Positions 1 through 6,341 of a DNA stretch of 11,856 nt are shown here, piece by piece. Source of the DNA: Candidatus Latescibacterota bacterium. GTDB taxonomy: Bacteria > Latescibacterota > UBA2968 > UBA8231. How positions within the stretch are numbered: position 1 is the first letter of the stretch; each line of letters opens with the position of its first letter. The translations under genes were made by a program, and so were the position numbers. The notes under the pieces were generated by a model. It had not been told where the DNA came from. It was given only the letters and a program-made list of their open reading frames with translations, and searched no databases. The stretch covers positions 1-11,856 of the forward strand of contig JAJDYK010000312.1 of the NCBI GenBank assembly GCA_022825185.1. Direction: 5' to 3'.

Positions 1-80
1 GCCACGAGGTGCGCGACCTCTTTGTGGAAAACCCGCCCATTGAGGAAGTCATCGCCCAACTCTACCGGGATCGCCCTTGA
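1..80 (+). CDS. ABC transporter ATP-binding protein, C-terminal end (partial)
   Basis: Only the last 25 codons are visible, in the frame starting at base 3 and ending at the TGA at 78-80. The residues include ENPPIEEVIAQLYR, the C-terminal signature I know from ATPases that pair with ABC-2 (PF06182-type) permeases. The Walker and signature motifs lie outside the window. The stop overlaps the ATG of the next gene (TGATG), so the two are translationally coupled. With the two permeases downstream, this subunit would energise export across the inner membrane. The substrate cannot be read from sequence; the best-known relatives of this three-gene arrangement are annotated as viologen/drug-type exporters. 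Identification rests on a short tail plus context. Confidence 0.8.
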   Translation, partial: HEVRDLFVENPPIEEVIAQLYRDRP

Positions 81-871
81 TGCGGCCCTACCTGTCCGTC
101 CTCAGCGCCCGCATCCGCATGTTGCTGCAGTACCGGGCCGCAGCCCTAGCCGGCCTGAGCACGCAGTTATTTTGGGGCCTCGTTCGGGTGATGATCTTCG
201 AAGCGTTCTACCGCACGGCAACCCAAGCGCAGCCCATGACCTACGCCGAAGTGGTCAATTACGTCTGGCTCGGTCAGGCCCTGTTCGCCCTCTTGCCTTG
301 GCAACCCGACGACGACGTGCGCACCATGGTGCGCACAGGCACGGTGGCCTATGAGTTGGTGCGTCCCGTCGATCTATACACTTTTTGGTACAGCCGCTCC
401 CTCGCCAACCGCATTGCCCCCGCCCTGCTGCGCTCCGTGCCGCTGTTCTGCGTGGCCTTCCTCTTCTTCGGCCTGCAAGCTCCCGCGTCCCCAGGTGCGG
501 CGGCGGCTTGGGCCTTGGCCACGGTGGGCGCTATCTTGCTAGGCGGAGCTTTGTCCAACTTGGTCAACATCTCCTTGATGTGGACCATCGCCGGCGAGGG
601 CTCCATGCAAATGCTGTCGATATGCATCTTCGTCTTCTCGGGTATGGTGATCCCCTTGCCGCTGTTTCCCGATGAGATCCAACCCATACTCGACTTCCTG
701 CCTTTTCGCGGCTTGGCCGACACTCCTTTCCGCCTCTACATGGGGCACATTCCCGCGTCTCAAGTCTGGTCGGTAGTGGGGCATCAACTCGCGTGGACGC
801 TAGCACTAGTGAGCCTAGGCCGCTTCTTCCTCTACCTAGGCACCCGCCGCCTAGTCGTCCAAGGAGGCTAA
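80..871 (+). CDS. ABC-2 family exporter permease, first subunit (PF06182-type)
   Basis: A 263-residue integral membrane protein. The N-terminus carries a basic, amphipathic stretch (RIRMLLQYRAAALAG) before the first membrane segment. About six hydrophobic segments follow, near residues 20-40, 60-74, 115-133, 142-165, 175-197 and 233-252. The motif FLPFRGLADTPFRLYMG at about residues 208-224 is characteristic of the PF06182 (formerly DUF990) permeases. A TTG lies immediately before the ATG (77-79), but the ATG at 80 overlapping the ATPase stop is the natural start. It should form a heterodimeric channel with the next gene product and be driven by the upstream ATPase. Length and topology are normal for the family. 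Substrate unknown. Confidence 0.9.
   Translation: MRPYLSVLSARIRMLLQYRAAALAGLSTQLFWGLVRVMIFEAFYRTATQAQPMTYAEVVNYVWLGQALFALLPWQPDDDVRTMVRTGTVAYELVRPVDLYTFWYSRSLANRIAPALLRSVPLFCVAFLFFGLQAPASPGAAAAWALATVGAILLGGALSNLVNISLMWTIAGEGSMQMLSICIFVFSGMVIPLPLFPDEIQPILDFLPFRGLADTPFRLYMGHIPASQVWSVVGHQLAWTLALVSLGRFFLYLGTRRLVVQGG
861..867 (+). promoter_or_regulatory. Shine-Dalgarno that sets the GTG start of the second permease
   Basis: AAGGAGG inside the last codons of the first permease, six bases before the GTG at 874. It decides that start over an in-frame ATG at 793, which would add 27 proline- and arginine-rich residues not expected in this family. Confidence 0.85.
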
Positions 872-873
872 CC

Positions 874-1677
874 GTGCTCGATGGACTGCGCCTGTACGGC
901 CGCTATATCGACATTTCCTTCCGCAGCCAAATGCAGTACCGGGCCTCTTTCATCATGCTGTCCGTGGGCCACGGCGTGATGACCGGCTTGGAATTTTTGG
1001 GCATCTGGGCGCTCTTCGACCGCTTCACCGCCCTCGACACTTGGAGCCTGCCCGAAGTGGCCTTCTTTTACGGCCTCATCAATATCGCCTTTGCCCTGTG
1101 CGACGCCTTCTCGCGCGGCTTTGACTTGTTCGCCTCCACGGTCAAAAGCGGCGACTTCGACCGCTTGCTGCTGCGCCCCCGCAGCACAGCCTTGCAATTG
1201 GCCGGACAAGAGCTCACCCTCAAGCGCATCGGTCGCCTCACCCAAGGCTTGGTCGTCCTGCTGTGGGCCTCACATGCCTTAGAGCTAGCCTGGACGCCGG
1301 ACAAGCTGCTCCTCGTCTTGCTCACCGTCCTCGGCGGCGCTTGCCTGTTCTACGGCCTCATCGTCCTGCAAGCGACGCTGGCTTTTTGGACCACCGAGAG
1401 CTTGGAAATCGTCAACACCGTAACCTACGGCGGCGTGGAGACAGCCCAGTATCCGCTGGCGATTTACCGCCAGTGGTTCCGCCGCTTTTTCACCTACGTC
1501 ATCCCCCTCGCCTGCGTCGGCTATTACCCAGCTTTGGGAATCTTGGAACGCCCCGACCCCTTGGGTTCAGGCCCGTTGTTCCAATGGCTGGCCCCGGTCG
1601 TGGGCGTGCTCTTCTTCGCGGTCTGTCTGCGCGTCTGGCAAGTGGGCGTGCGGCACTACCGCTCTACGGGGAGCTGA
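874..1677 (+). CDS. ABC-2 family exporter permease, second subunit (PF06182-type)
   Basis: A 267-residue membrane protein beginning at GTG, two bases after the stop of the first permease, with a strong SD (AAGGAGG) inside the preceding gene. It shows the family hallmarks: an N-terminal basic segment with QMQYRASFIM, the cytoplasmic SGDFDRLLLRPRS loop at about residues 93-105, and the YGGVETAQYPLAIY...FFTYVIPLACVGYYPA block in the C-terminal third. Roughly six membrane helices are visible. With the ATPase tail (1-80) and the first permease it makes a three-gene ABC exporter operon. No terminator-like GC stem with a T run follows the stop. Family assignment is secure; substrate is not. Confidence 0.9.
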   Translation: MLDGLRLYGRYIDISFRSQMQYRASFIMLSVGHGVMTGLEFLGIWALFDRFTALDTWSLPEVAFFYGLINIAFALCDAFSRGFDLFASTVKSGDFDRLLLRPRSTALQLAGQELTLKRIGRLTQGLVVLLWASHALELAWTPDKLLLVLLTVLGGACLFYGLIVLQATLAFWTTESLEIVNTVTYGGVETAQYPLAIYRQWFRRFFTYVIPLACVGYYPALGILERPDPLGSGPLFQWLAPVVGVLFFAVCLRVWQVGVRHYRSTGS

Positions 1678-1695
1678 CTTTAGCGATGTAGCGCC

Positions 1696-1733
1696 GCCGA
1701 ACAATTGGGCCCAATGGTCGGGTTGGCTTCGGC
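1696..1733. repeat. Nested inverted repeats after the ABC operon
   Basis: A perfect 12-base palindrome, ATTGGGCCCAAT (1704-1715), sits inside an outer inverted pair GCCGAA (1696-1701) / TTCGGC (1728-1733). It could be an operator or a weak hairpin. No T run follows, so it is not a convincing intrinsic terminator. The rest of the gap (1734-1800) shows no recognisable gene or good promoter. Confidence 0.4.
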
Positions 1734-1814
1734 ACCTCATTTATCTTGATGCGGTCCGGCAGATATTTACCTTTCTTCCCCAGCGTGCCACGCCGTCGAT
1801 AGGAGGAAAAGCCA

Positions 1815-1883
1815 TTGCAAGTCCGACCTGACCTCGTCCCAGAAACCGAGCGGGACCATCTTGGTACGCGGCTGGGAAGATGA
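1815..1883 (+). CDS. Possible 22-codon leader ORF ahead of the dehydrogenase
   Basis: A perfect SD (AGGAGGA, 1801-1807) is followed eight bases later by TTG at 1815, opening a 22-residue frame that closes at TGA 1881-1883. The stop overlaps a possible ATG of the dehydrogenase (ATGA at 1880-1883), an arrangement expected for translational coupling. The encoded peptide (starting MQVRPDLVPETERD) is arginine- and acid-rich and resembles nothing I recognise. The alternative is that the SD is a relic of a lost gene start, because the context reads GCCATTG where other genes here read GCCATG. Only the SD and the spacing support it. Confidence 0.3.
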   Translation: MQVRPDLVPETERDHLGTRLGR

Positions 1884-1885
1884 CC

Positions 1886-2932
1886 ATGAGCCAGCCCAAG
1901 CGCATCGCCCACGCCGATCTGGAACAATTCTTTCTCGACGCCCTCACAGCCGCAGGGGTACCGCCACACGTAGCTGCGGTCGAAGCCCAAATCGGCGCTG
2001 AAGTGGACCTGCACGGCGGCCACACCCACGGCGTCGCCCTGTTGCCCTCGACAATCAATTATATCCGCCAGGGAATTCTATCACCCGATCCCCGCTTTGA
2101 AACCATCGTCGAGTACCCAGCCTCCCGGCTGATCGACGCCAGCGGTGGCATTGGCCGATTCTCTTCGGCGCAGGGCATGGATTGGACGCTCGAACGGGCA
2201 CAGCAATACGGCGTCGGGGCCTGCGTTGTCCGCAACGTCGGGCACTGGGGGCGCGGGCACAGCTACGCGTTGCGAGCCGCTCGCGCGGGGCTAGTCGGCC
2301 TAGCCTTCACCAACGCGTTCGCCAACTTTCCCGCTTGGGGCACGCGCGTCCCTTCCCTCGGCAACAATCCCCTCGCCATTGGCATTCCCACCGCCGATGG
2401 CGAGCCTGTGGTTCTCGACTTGGCCATGACCCAATCCTCCATAAGCCGCGTGCGCCAAGCCGAGGCCGCCGGACGCAGCGTCCCCGAAGGTTGGGGCCTC
2501 GACGAGCGCGGCAGGCCCACTACGGATCCAAGCGCTCTGTTGCAATCGTGGCGTTTTTTGCCCATGGGTCAGCACAAAGGCTCGGGATTGGCTTTTATGG
2601 TCGATCTGCTCACGGCTGGATTGGCCGGCGGCCTCCTCGCTTTTGAGCAGGGCACCGAGGAGCGGCCGACGGATTCGGCCGGCGGCTCCACCAAGTGCTT
2701 TATCGCCCTCAAACCCTTTGGAGACTGGCTGCACGACCGCAGTGCCGATCTGAAGGCCCATATAAAATCGGTGGCACCAGCACCCGAACAGGGCCCCGTG
2801 CAGTGGCCGGGCGAAGGCAGCTACCAGCGGTGCGCCGACTACCTAAAACACGGCATCGCCCTCGAAGCCACCTTGGCCGAGCAAGTAGAAGAACTAGCCA
2901 GCGATTTAGAGGTGCCAATCCGCTGGGCTTGA
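1886..2932 (+). CDS. Malate/L-lactate dehydrogenase-family (Ldh_2/YiaK-type) NAD(P)-dependent oxidoreductase
   Basis: A 348-residue soluble protein of the Ldh_2 family (PF02615), which reduces 2-keto acids (malate, lactate, ureidoglycolate, 2,3-diketogulonate) with NAD(P)H. Visible family blocks are THGVALLP at 47-54 with the conserved active-site His48, a glycine-rich DASGGIGRFSSAQG, the RNVGHWGRGHSYA block with His120, LGNNPLAIGIP (cofactor pocket), VVLDLAMT, and FLPMGQHKGSGLAFMVDLL. Family members usually read SHGVxRLP, so position 52, normally arginine, is leucine here. The start is chosen at ATG 1886, which has GGGA eight bases upstream. An ATG two codons earlier (1880) has the same motif too close. 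It heads a run of four metabolic genes. Substrate unknown; a sugar-acid or hydroxy-acid role would fit the context. Confidence 0.88.
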   Translation: MSQPKRIAHADLEQFFLDALTAAGVPPHVAAVEAQIGAEVDLHGGHTHGVALLPSTINYIRQGILSPDPRFETIVEYPASRLIDASGGIGRFSSAQGMDWTLERAQQYGVGACVVRNVGHWGRGHSYALRAARAGLVGLAFTNAFANFPAWGTRVPSLGNNPLAIGIPTADGEPVVLDLAMTQSSISRVRQAEAAGRSVPEGWGLDERGRPTTDPSALLQSWRFLPMGQHKGSGLAFMVDLLTAGLAGGLLAFEQGTEERPTDSAGGSTKCFIALKPFGDWLHDRSADLKAHIKSVAPAPEQGPVQWPGEGSYQRCADYLKHGIALEATLAEQVEELASDLEVPIRWA

Positions 2933-3013
2933 GCTCAGTCTGGTCAGTTGCGTGGACGCTGTTCCGCCTCTACCGTCTCCCAATTAACCCAATAACAAAA
3001 GGAGAAACCCGCC

Positions 3014-3649
3014 ATGGCTCCCGTTAAACTTTTAGTATTCGTCGGCACCGAAGGCATCTATCACGACCACGCAGGCCAGGGCCGATTTCTGACCGACCTG
3101 CTGAACCAAGACGACCAGATCGAGGCCGATTTCTCACGCGACTACGAGATTATGGCCAGCGGCCTCGCCGCGTACGACGCCACCCTCTTCTTCACGGATG
3201 TCGGCCACTTCACCCAAGCGCAGGAACAGGGGCTTTTGCACTTTATCGAACGCGGCGGCGGGTTCTTCGGCCTGCACACCGCAGACGCTTCCTTCCGCGA
3301 CAACACCGGCTATCACCAAATGCTCAACGGCTTTTTCGACGGCCATAGCCCGTACATGGATTTCACCGTCACCATCTCCGACTCCGACCATCCCATTGCC
3401 ACCGGCCTCAAAGACTTTGCCGTGACCGACGAGTTGCACTACCTCAAGCACGACCCCAACCGCTCGCATCACCTCATGCACGCCTACGACCCCGGCCGCG
3501 ACGAGACCCACGTCATGGCCTATCATCACACCTATGGTCAGGGCCGGGTGTTCTTCTTTGCCCTAGGCCACGACAACGCAGTGCTGGAAAATCCCTCCTT
3601 CCAAGAAGTGGTGCGCCGAGGTGCCCTGTGGGTGGGGAAACGGTTGTGA
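3014..3649 (+). CDS. ThuA-like domain protein
   Basis: A 211-residue single-domain protein of the ThuA-like family (PF06283), which has a class I glutamine-amidotransferase-like fold. Relatives are tied to trehalose and other sugar utilisation, but the enzymatic activity is poorly defined. Visible landmarks are an N-terminal beta strand (KLLVFVGTEGIYHDHAG), the central FIERGGGFFGLHTADASF with GLHTA at the nucleophile-elbow position where true amidotransferases have cysteine, DFTVTISDSDHPIATGL, the DELHYLK segment, and MAYHHTYGQGRVFFFALGHD near the C-terminus. No signal peptide, so cytosolic. The start is fixed by AGGAG 8-10 bases before the ATG. It follows the dehydrogenase by 81 bases. Length is complete for the family. 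Confidence 0.9.
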   Translation: MAPVKLLVFVGTEGIYHDHAGQGRFLTDLLNQDDQIEADFSRDYEIMASGLAAYDATLFFTDVGHFTQAQEQGLLHFIERGGGFFGLHTADASFRDNTGYHQMLNGFFDGHSPYMDFTVTISDSDHPIATGLKDFAVTDELHYLKHDPNRSHHLMHAYDPGRDETHVMAYHHTYGQGRVFFFALGHDNAVLENPSFQEVVRRGALWVGKRL

Positions 3650-3698
3650 TTGCGCCGCGCAGACGCTATCCTCCGCAGCCAAATTAGAAAGACAATCA

Positions 3699-4412
3699 AT
3701 GACTGAAATACGAGGTGTATTCTTCGATCTATACGGTACGCTATTGTGCTACGGCAATATGGAAGCTGCGGGAGAGAGTTGGTACCATGCCATCCGCCGC
3801 GAACTGATCGATAGTGGTCATGCGTTTGATGAAGAAACGTTAATCCGACTCTGCGAGGAATTCCTGCTCCAACCCGAGCCACCGGTGCAGGACGACGGGT
3901 TGACAGTCTATGAGCGTCGCATCCGCGAGTTAGTCGGGGAGTTGAGCTTGGCGTTAGCGTTGGAGGAATTGCGGCGGATCAGCGAAGAGAGCATAGCGGC
4001 GTGGCACGCACATACGCCGCTCGACCCAGAGGCTAAAAGCGTGTTAGGCGAGTTGCAGGGTCGCTACAAGCTGGCGCTGATTTCCAACTTCGACCATCCG
4101 CCACACGTCCATCAGTTGCTAGACGAGCTGGCGCTGCGTCCCTTTTTCGACGCAGTGGTCGTCTCCGGCGATGTCGGCGTCAAAAAGCCCGATCCGGCGA
4201 TTTTTGTTCCGGCATTGGAGCAGACCGGGTTGGTAGCTGACGAGGCGATTTTCGTCGGCGATTCACCAGAAGACGACGTAGCAGGGGCTAGGGCAGCGGG
4301 GCTTAGGCCGGTGTTGATTCAGCGGTCGCTTGATCCAGCAGAGCCAGAATGGACGGACGACGGGGTGCGAGTGGTGACGGGGTTGAGGGAAGTGGTTGGA
4401 TTAGTTGGTTAA
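3699..4412 (+). CDS. HAD-superfamily hydrolase (DxYGTL type)
   Basis: A 237-residue haloacid-dehalogenase-fold hydrolase. Motif I is FFDLYGTL with nucleophile Asp10, motif II is ISNFDH with Ser129, motif III is VKKPDP with Lys162/163, and motif IV is FVGDSPEDDVAGA with Asp188 and Asp192/193. A helical cap lies between motifs I and II (C1 type). The residue two after the nucleophile is Tyr12 rather than the Asp of phosphatases, as in L-2-haloacid dehalogenases. The acidic motif IV looks like a phosphatase. The ATG at 3699 is preferred because the nucleophile strand should start within about ten residues; its SD is weak. Roughly half of the leucines use TTG/TTA, whereas the next gene prefers CTG/CTC, hinting at a separate origin. 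Substrate unknown. Confidence 0.88.
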   Translation: MTEIRGVFFDLYGTLLCYGNMEAAGESWYHAIRRELIDSGHAFDEETLIRLCEEFLLQPEPPVQDDGLTVYERRIRELVGELSLALALEELRRISEESIAAWHAHTPLDPEAKSVLGELQGRYKLALISNFDHPPHVHQLLDELALRPFFDAVVVSGDVGVKKPDPAIFVPALEQTGLVADEAIFVGDSPEDDVAGARAAGLRPVLIQRSLDPAEPEWTDDGVRVVTGLREVVGLVG

Positions 4413-4446
4413 TGTTGCGCCTTATATCCTAAAGAAAGGGAACGCG

Positions 4447-5556
4447 ATGACAACGGACAGAACGGTTTTGCAAACGGGCGACCCAGCGGCTGTCGGCATG
4501 TCGGCAGCACAACTCGAACGGGCCTTCGGCCTGCTCACGGCTGCTGTTGAAACGGGCCAGATCAGTGCGGCCTCGCTGACAGTAACGCGGCACGGCAAGG
4601 AGGTCTTCGCACGCGGGGCCGGCCAGCAAAAACCCAACACAGGCCAGCCAGTCGATGCGGACTCGATCTTTCTCCTCGCATCGATCACCAAGCCAGTCAC
4701 CGCTTGCGCACTGATGATCCTCGTCGATCGCGGACTGATCTCGCTTGAAGACCCAGCCAGCGACTACCTGCCCGAGTTCACAGGCGGCGACCGGCCCGAC
4801 ATCAAGGTCCGCCACCTGCTGTCGCACATATCGGGAATGCCCGACATGCTGCCGGAGAATACCAGCCTGCGGCGGGCGCACGAGCCGGTAGAAGTCTTTG
4901 TCGAGCGGTCGCTCAAGACGCCCCTGCTCTACAAACCAGCGACCGATTTCCGCTACCAGAGCAAGGGCATCCTGCTGGCGGCCGCGATCGTCGAGCGCGT
5001 CAGCGGCCAGCGGCTGCGCGACTTTGAACGCGCGGAAATTTTTGCTCCGCTGGGCATGAAGCGCAGCGCATTGGGCATGGGCGATTGGGCGATTGAAGAT
5101 ACCGTGTGGTGTGGGACGGACACCGAAGAGGACGACGAATTGCGGAGTTGGGGCTGGAATTCCCCGTACTGGCGCGATTTTGGGGCACCGTGGGGCGGCA
5201 TGCACAGTACCGGACGCGATCTGGCGATCCTCTTGCAAACCATGCTCAACCGCGGCGCGTACGGCAACCAGCGCATCTTCAGCCGCGCTGCGGTCGCGGC
5301 GATGACGCGGGACCAAAACGGCACGCTCAACGCGCCGTGGGGCCTTGGGTGGGGCGTGTGCGGGGCGCGGGTGTGGGCCTTTTGGGGCGATCTGGTGTCG
5401 CCTCACACTTTCGGCCACACCGGGGCGACTGGCACAGTGGCGTGGGCGGACGCAGAGCGCCAGCTAAGCTGCGTGGTACTGACCAACCAAATGGTCGCCA
5501 ACGGAAGTCTGTTGCGACGGGTTTCCAACGCGGTATCTGCGGCCGTGGAGGAATAG
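4447..5556 (+). CDS. Serine hydrolase, beta-lactamase/transpeptidase fold (PF00144)
   Basis: A 369-residue protein of the class C beta-lactamase-like family, whose members are mostly esterases or D-amino-acid/peptide hydrolases. The SxxK motif is SITK at 79-82 (nucleophile Ser79, base Lys82). The second motif is YQS at 170-172, where many relatives have YxN; Tyr170 is the catalytic tyrosine. The third motif is HTG at 324-326, in FGHTGATGTVAW. No signal peptide is visible at the N-terminus (MTTDRTVLQTG), so a cytosolic esterase is more likely than a secreted penicillin-binding enzyme. An AAAGGGA SD precedes ATG 4447; an upstream in-frame TTG (4405) overlaps the HAD gene and is rejected. It is the last gene of the 1886-5556 run, after which base composition changes abruptly. 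True beta-lactamase activity is unlikely. Confidence 0.9.
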   Translation: MTTDRTVLQTGDPAAVGMSAAQLERAFGLLTAAVETGQISAASLTVTRHGKEVFARGAGQQKPNTGQPVDADSIFLLASITKPVTACALMILVDRGLISLEDPASDYLPEFTGGDRPDIKVRHLLSHISGMPDMLPENTSLRRAHEPVEVFVERSLKTPLLYKPATDFRYQSKGILLAAAIVERVSGQRLRDFERAEIFAPLGMKRSALGMGDWAIEDTVWCGTDTEEDDELRSWGWNSPYWRDFGAPWGGMHSTGRDLAILLQTMLNRGAYGNQRIFSRAAVAAMTRDQNGTLNAPWGLGWGVCGARVWAFWGDLVSPHTFGHTGATGTVAWADAERQLSCVVLTNQMVANGSLLRRVSNAVSAAVEE

Positions 5557-5586
5557 GGTCCAAACCCTTCCGATTTTATTTCATCT

Positions 5587-5628
5587 AAAAATTAAATTTT
5601 TTAATTTTTTAATTGATTTTTTCAATTA
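5587..5628. repeat. AT-only palindromes and A/T-tract tandem repeat
   Basis: Two inverted repeats sit next to each other. The first has ten-base arms, AAAAATTAAA (5587-5596) and TTTAATTTTT (5600-5609), around a three-base loop. The second has seven-base arms, TAATTGA (5610-5616) and TCAATTA (5622-5628). The octamer AATTTTTT occurs twice in tandem (5595-5610) and then in a variant form. The stems contain almost no G or C, which makes a terminator unlikely. Operator or UP-element roles fit better, because the second palindrome covers a candidate -35 box. Confidence 0.6.
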
Positions 5629-5640
5629 TATAGCTATAAT
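5613..5640 (+). promoter_or_regulatory. Sigma70-type promoter of the DUF2089/DUF4097 module
   Basis: A TTGATT -35 element (5613-5618), a 16-base spacer and a perfect TATAAT -10 element (5635-5640). Transcription would start near 5647, giving a leader of about 27 bases before the first gene, with the SD at 5662-5666. The AT-rich upstream stretch could act as an UP element. The TAATTGA/TCAATTA palindrome overlaps the -35 box, suggesting repression. Predicted from sequence only. Confidence 0.65.
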
Positions 5641-5661
5641 TACGTCTAAATTTAACCATTT

Positions 5662-5666
5662 GGAGG
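5662..5666 (+). promoter_or_regulatory. Shine-Dalgarno pointing at a non-standard ATC start
   Basis: GGAGG lies seven bases before ATC at 5674. The context GGAGGTTTTGCCATC matches the GCCATG start context used by other genes here (3014 and 7380). No ATG, GTG or TTG exists in frame between the upstream TAA (5653) and GTG 5722. Confidence 0.6.
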
Positions 5667-5673
5667 TTTTGCC

Positions 5674-6057
5674 ATCAAAGACTGGAAAGAGCTAACCGAT
5701 CTGACGAAGGGGGCGCGTATCGTGGTAGAGCGGGTTTCCCTGCCGGACAGCGACATCGCAATCGAAGGGCAATTCGAGCCGCCTGTCCTAGCGCGTCTTT
5801 CCGCCGAGGACCAGGTATTTGTAATGGCCTTCGTCCAAGTCCACGGCTCGATCAAGGAAATGGAGCGCATCTTTGGCATCAGCTACCCGACGGTCAAAAA
5901 CCGACTGGATGCCATTGCCGAGCAGCTACCGTTGATCGAGACCGTGCGAAAGGACTCCGCTAGCACCCCGCGCTCAAATCCCCAATCGGCGGTAGTACTC
6001 GACAGCCTGGAACGCGGCGAGATCGACGTCGAAGAGGCGCTGCGAAGGCTCTCCTGA
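5674..6057 (+). CDS. DUF2089-type helix-turn-helix protein, putative regulator
   Basis: A 127-residue protein if initiated at ATC 5674, or 111 residues from GTG 5722. The block EGQFEPPVLARLSAEDQVF and the helix-turn-helix GSIKEMERIFGISYPTVKNRL (about residues 58-78) are diagnostic of DUF2089. The zinc ribbon that many members carry at the N-terminus is absent. The C-terminal 22 residues (VLDSLERGEIDVEEALRRLS) repeat the short helical motif that opens two downstream proteins. The residues between ATC and GTG (KDWKELTDLTKGARIV) look like a genuine family N-terminus, supporting the longer form, and the upstream SD fits it. GTG 5722 has its own AAGGGGG eight bases before it, so a shorter product is also possible. 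Probably cytosolic and DNA-binding; targets unknown, autoregulation plausible. Confidence 0.78.
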   Translation: MKDWKELTDLTKGARIVVERVSLPDSDIAIEGQFEPPVLARLSAEDQVFVMAFVQVHGSIKEMERIFGISYPTVKNRLDAIAEQLPLIETVRKDSASTPRSNPQSAVVLDSLERGEIDVEEALRRLS

Positions 6058-6332
6058 TGCTGCCACCCATGTTCCTGAGATTGCGAGTCCAGGGCGACAA
6101 GCGGCGCATTCGGCTGTGGATCCCGGTCATACTACTATGGCCTGTCGTTTTCGTCGTCGTACTGCTAGGGACGCCTGTTGCCTTACTAGTAGCAGCGCGC
6201 TCAGGGCACCGCACTCGGAGCCGTTCCGTCCTGCTGGCTGGCCCCTTACTTCTATACGTGCTCGCCTCGCTGCGCGGCCTGCGCTGCAACGTGGCCTCTG
6301 GCGAGGACCGCATTTTCATTTCAATCGACTAG
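6057..6332 (+). CDS. Small two-helix membrane protein
   Basis: A 91-residue protein whose ATG overlaps the regulator's stop (TGATG), with GAAGG eight bases upstream. A second ATG at 6069 would remove four residues. A basic stretch (RLRVQGDKRRIRLW) precedes a strong membrane segment at about residues 19-47. A second, weaker segment lies at about 57-73, after the charged loop RSGHRTRSRS. The short C-terminal tail is polar. I do not recognise a named family. Similar small membrane proteins commonly sit between DUF2089 and DUF4097 genes. Its stop overlaps the SD of the next gene, so it is part of the same operon. A role as membrane anchor or sensor for its neighbours is inference. Confidence 0.75.
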   Translation: MLPPMFLRLRVQGDKRRIRLWIPVILLWPVVFVVVLLGTPVALLVAARSGHRTRSRSVLLAGPLLLYVLASLRGLRCNVASGEDRIFISID

Positions 6333-6341
6333 GAGGCTGTA

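Noticed and set aside
793..873. Upstream ATG start for the second permease
   Set aside because: It would add 27 proline- and arginine-rich residues overlapping the first permease. The GTG at 874 has a perfect SD and gives the family's normal N-terminus.
1664..2029. Open frames on the - strand covering the gap before the dehydrogenase
   Set aside because: The products are arginine- and serine-rich with no familiar motif, and they overlap the real dehydrogenase coding region.
4429..5418. Long open frame (329 codons) on the - strand
   Set aside because: Antisense to the serine hydrolase, whose SxxK, Y and HxG motifs are intact. The - strand product has no recognisable domain; long antisense frames are common in GC-rich genes.
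4447..5556. True antibiotic-resistance beta-lactamase
   Set aside because: There is no export signal, and the second motif is YQS rather than the YxN (YSN/YAN) typical of class C beta-lactamases. An esterase or peptidase of the same fold is more likely.
5587..5609. Intrinsic terminator for the serine hydrolase operon
   Set aside because: The stem contains only A-T pairs and a three-base loop, too weak for a typical rho-independent terminator despite nearby T runs.
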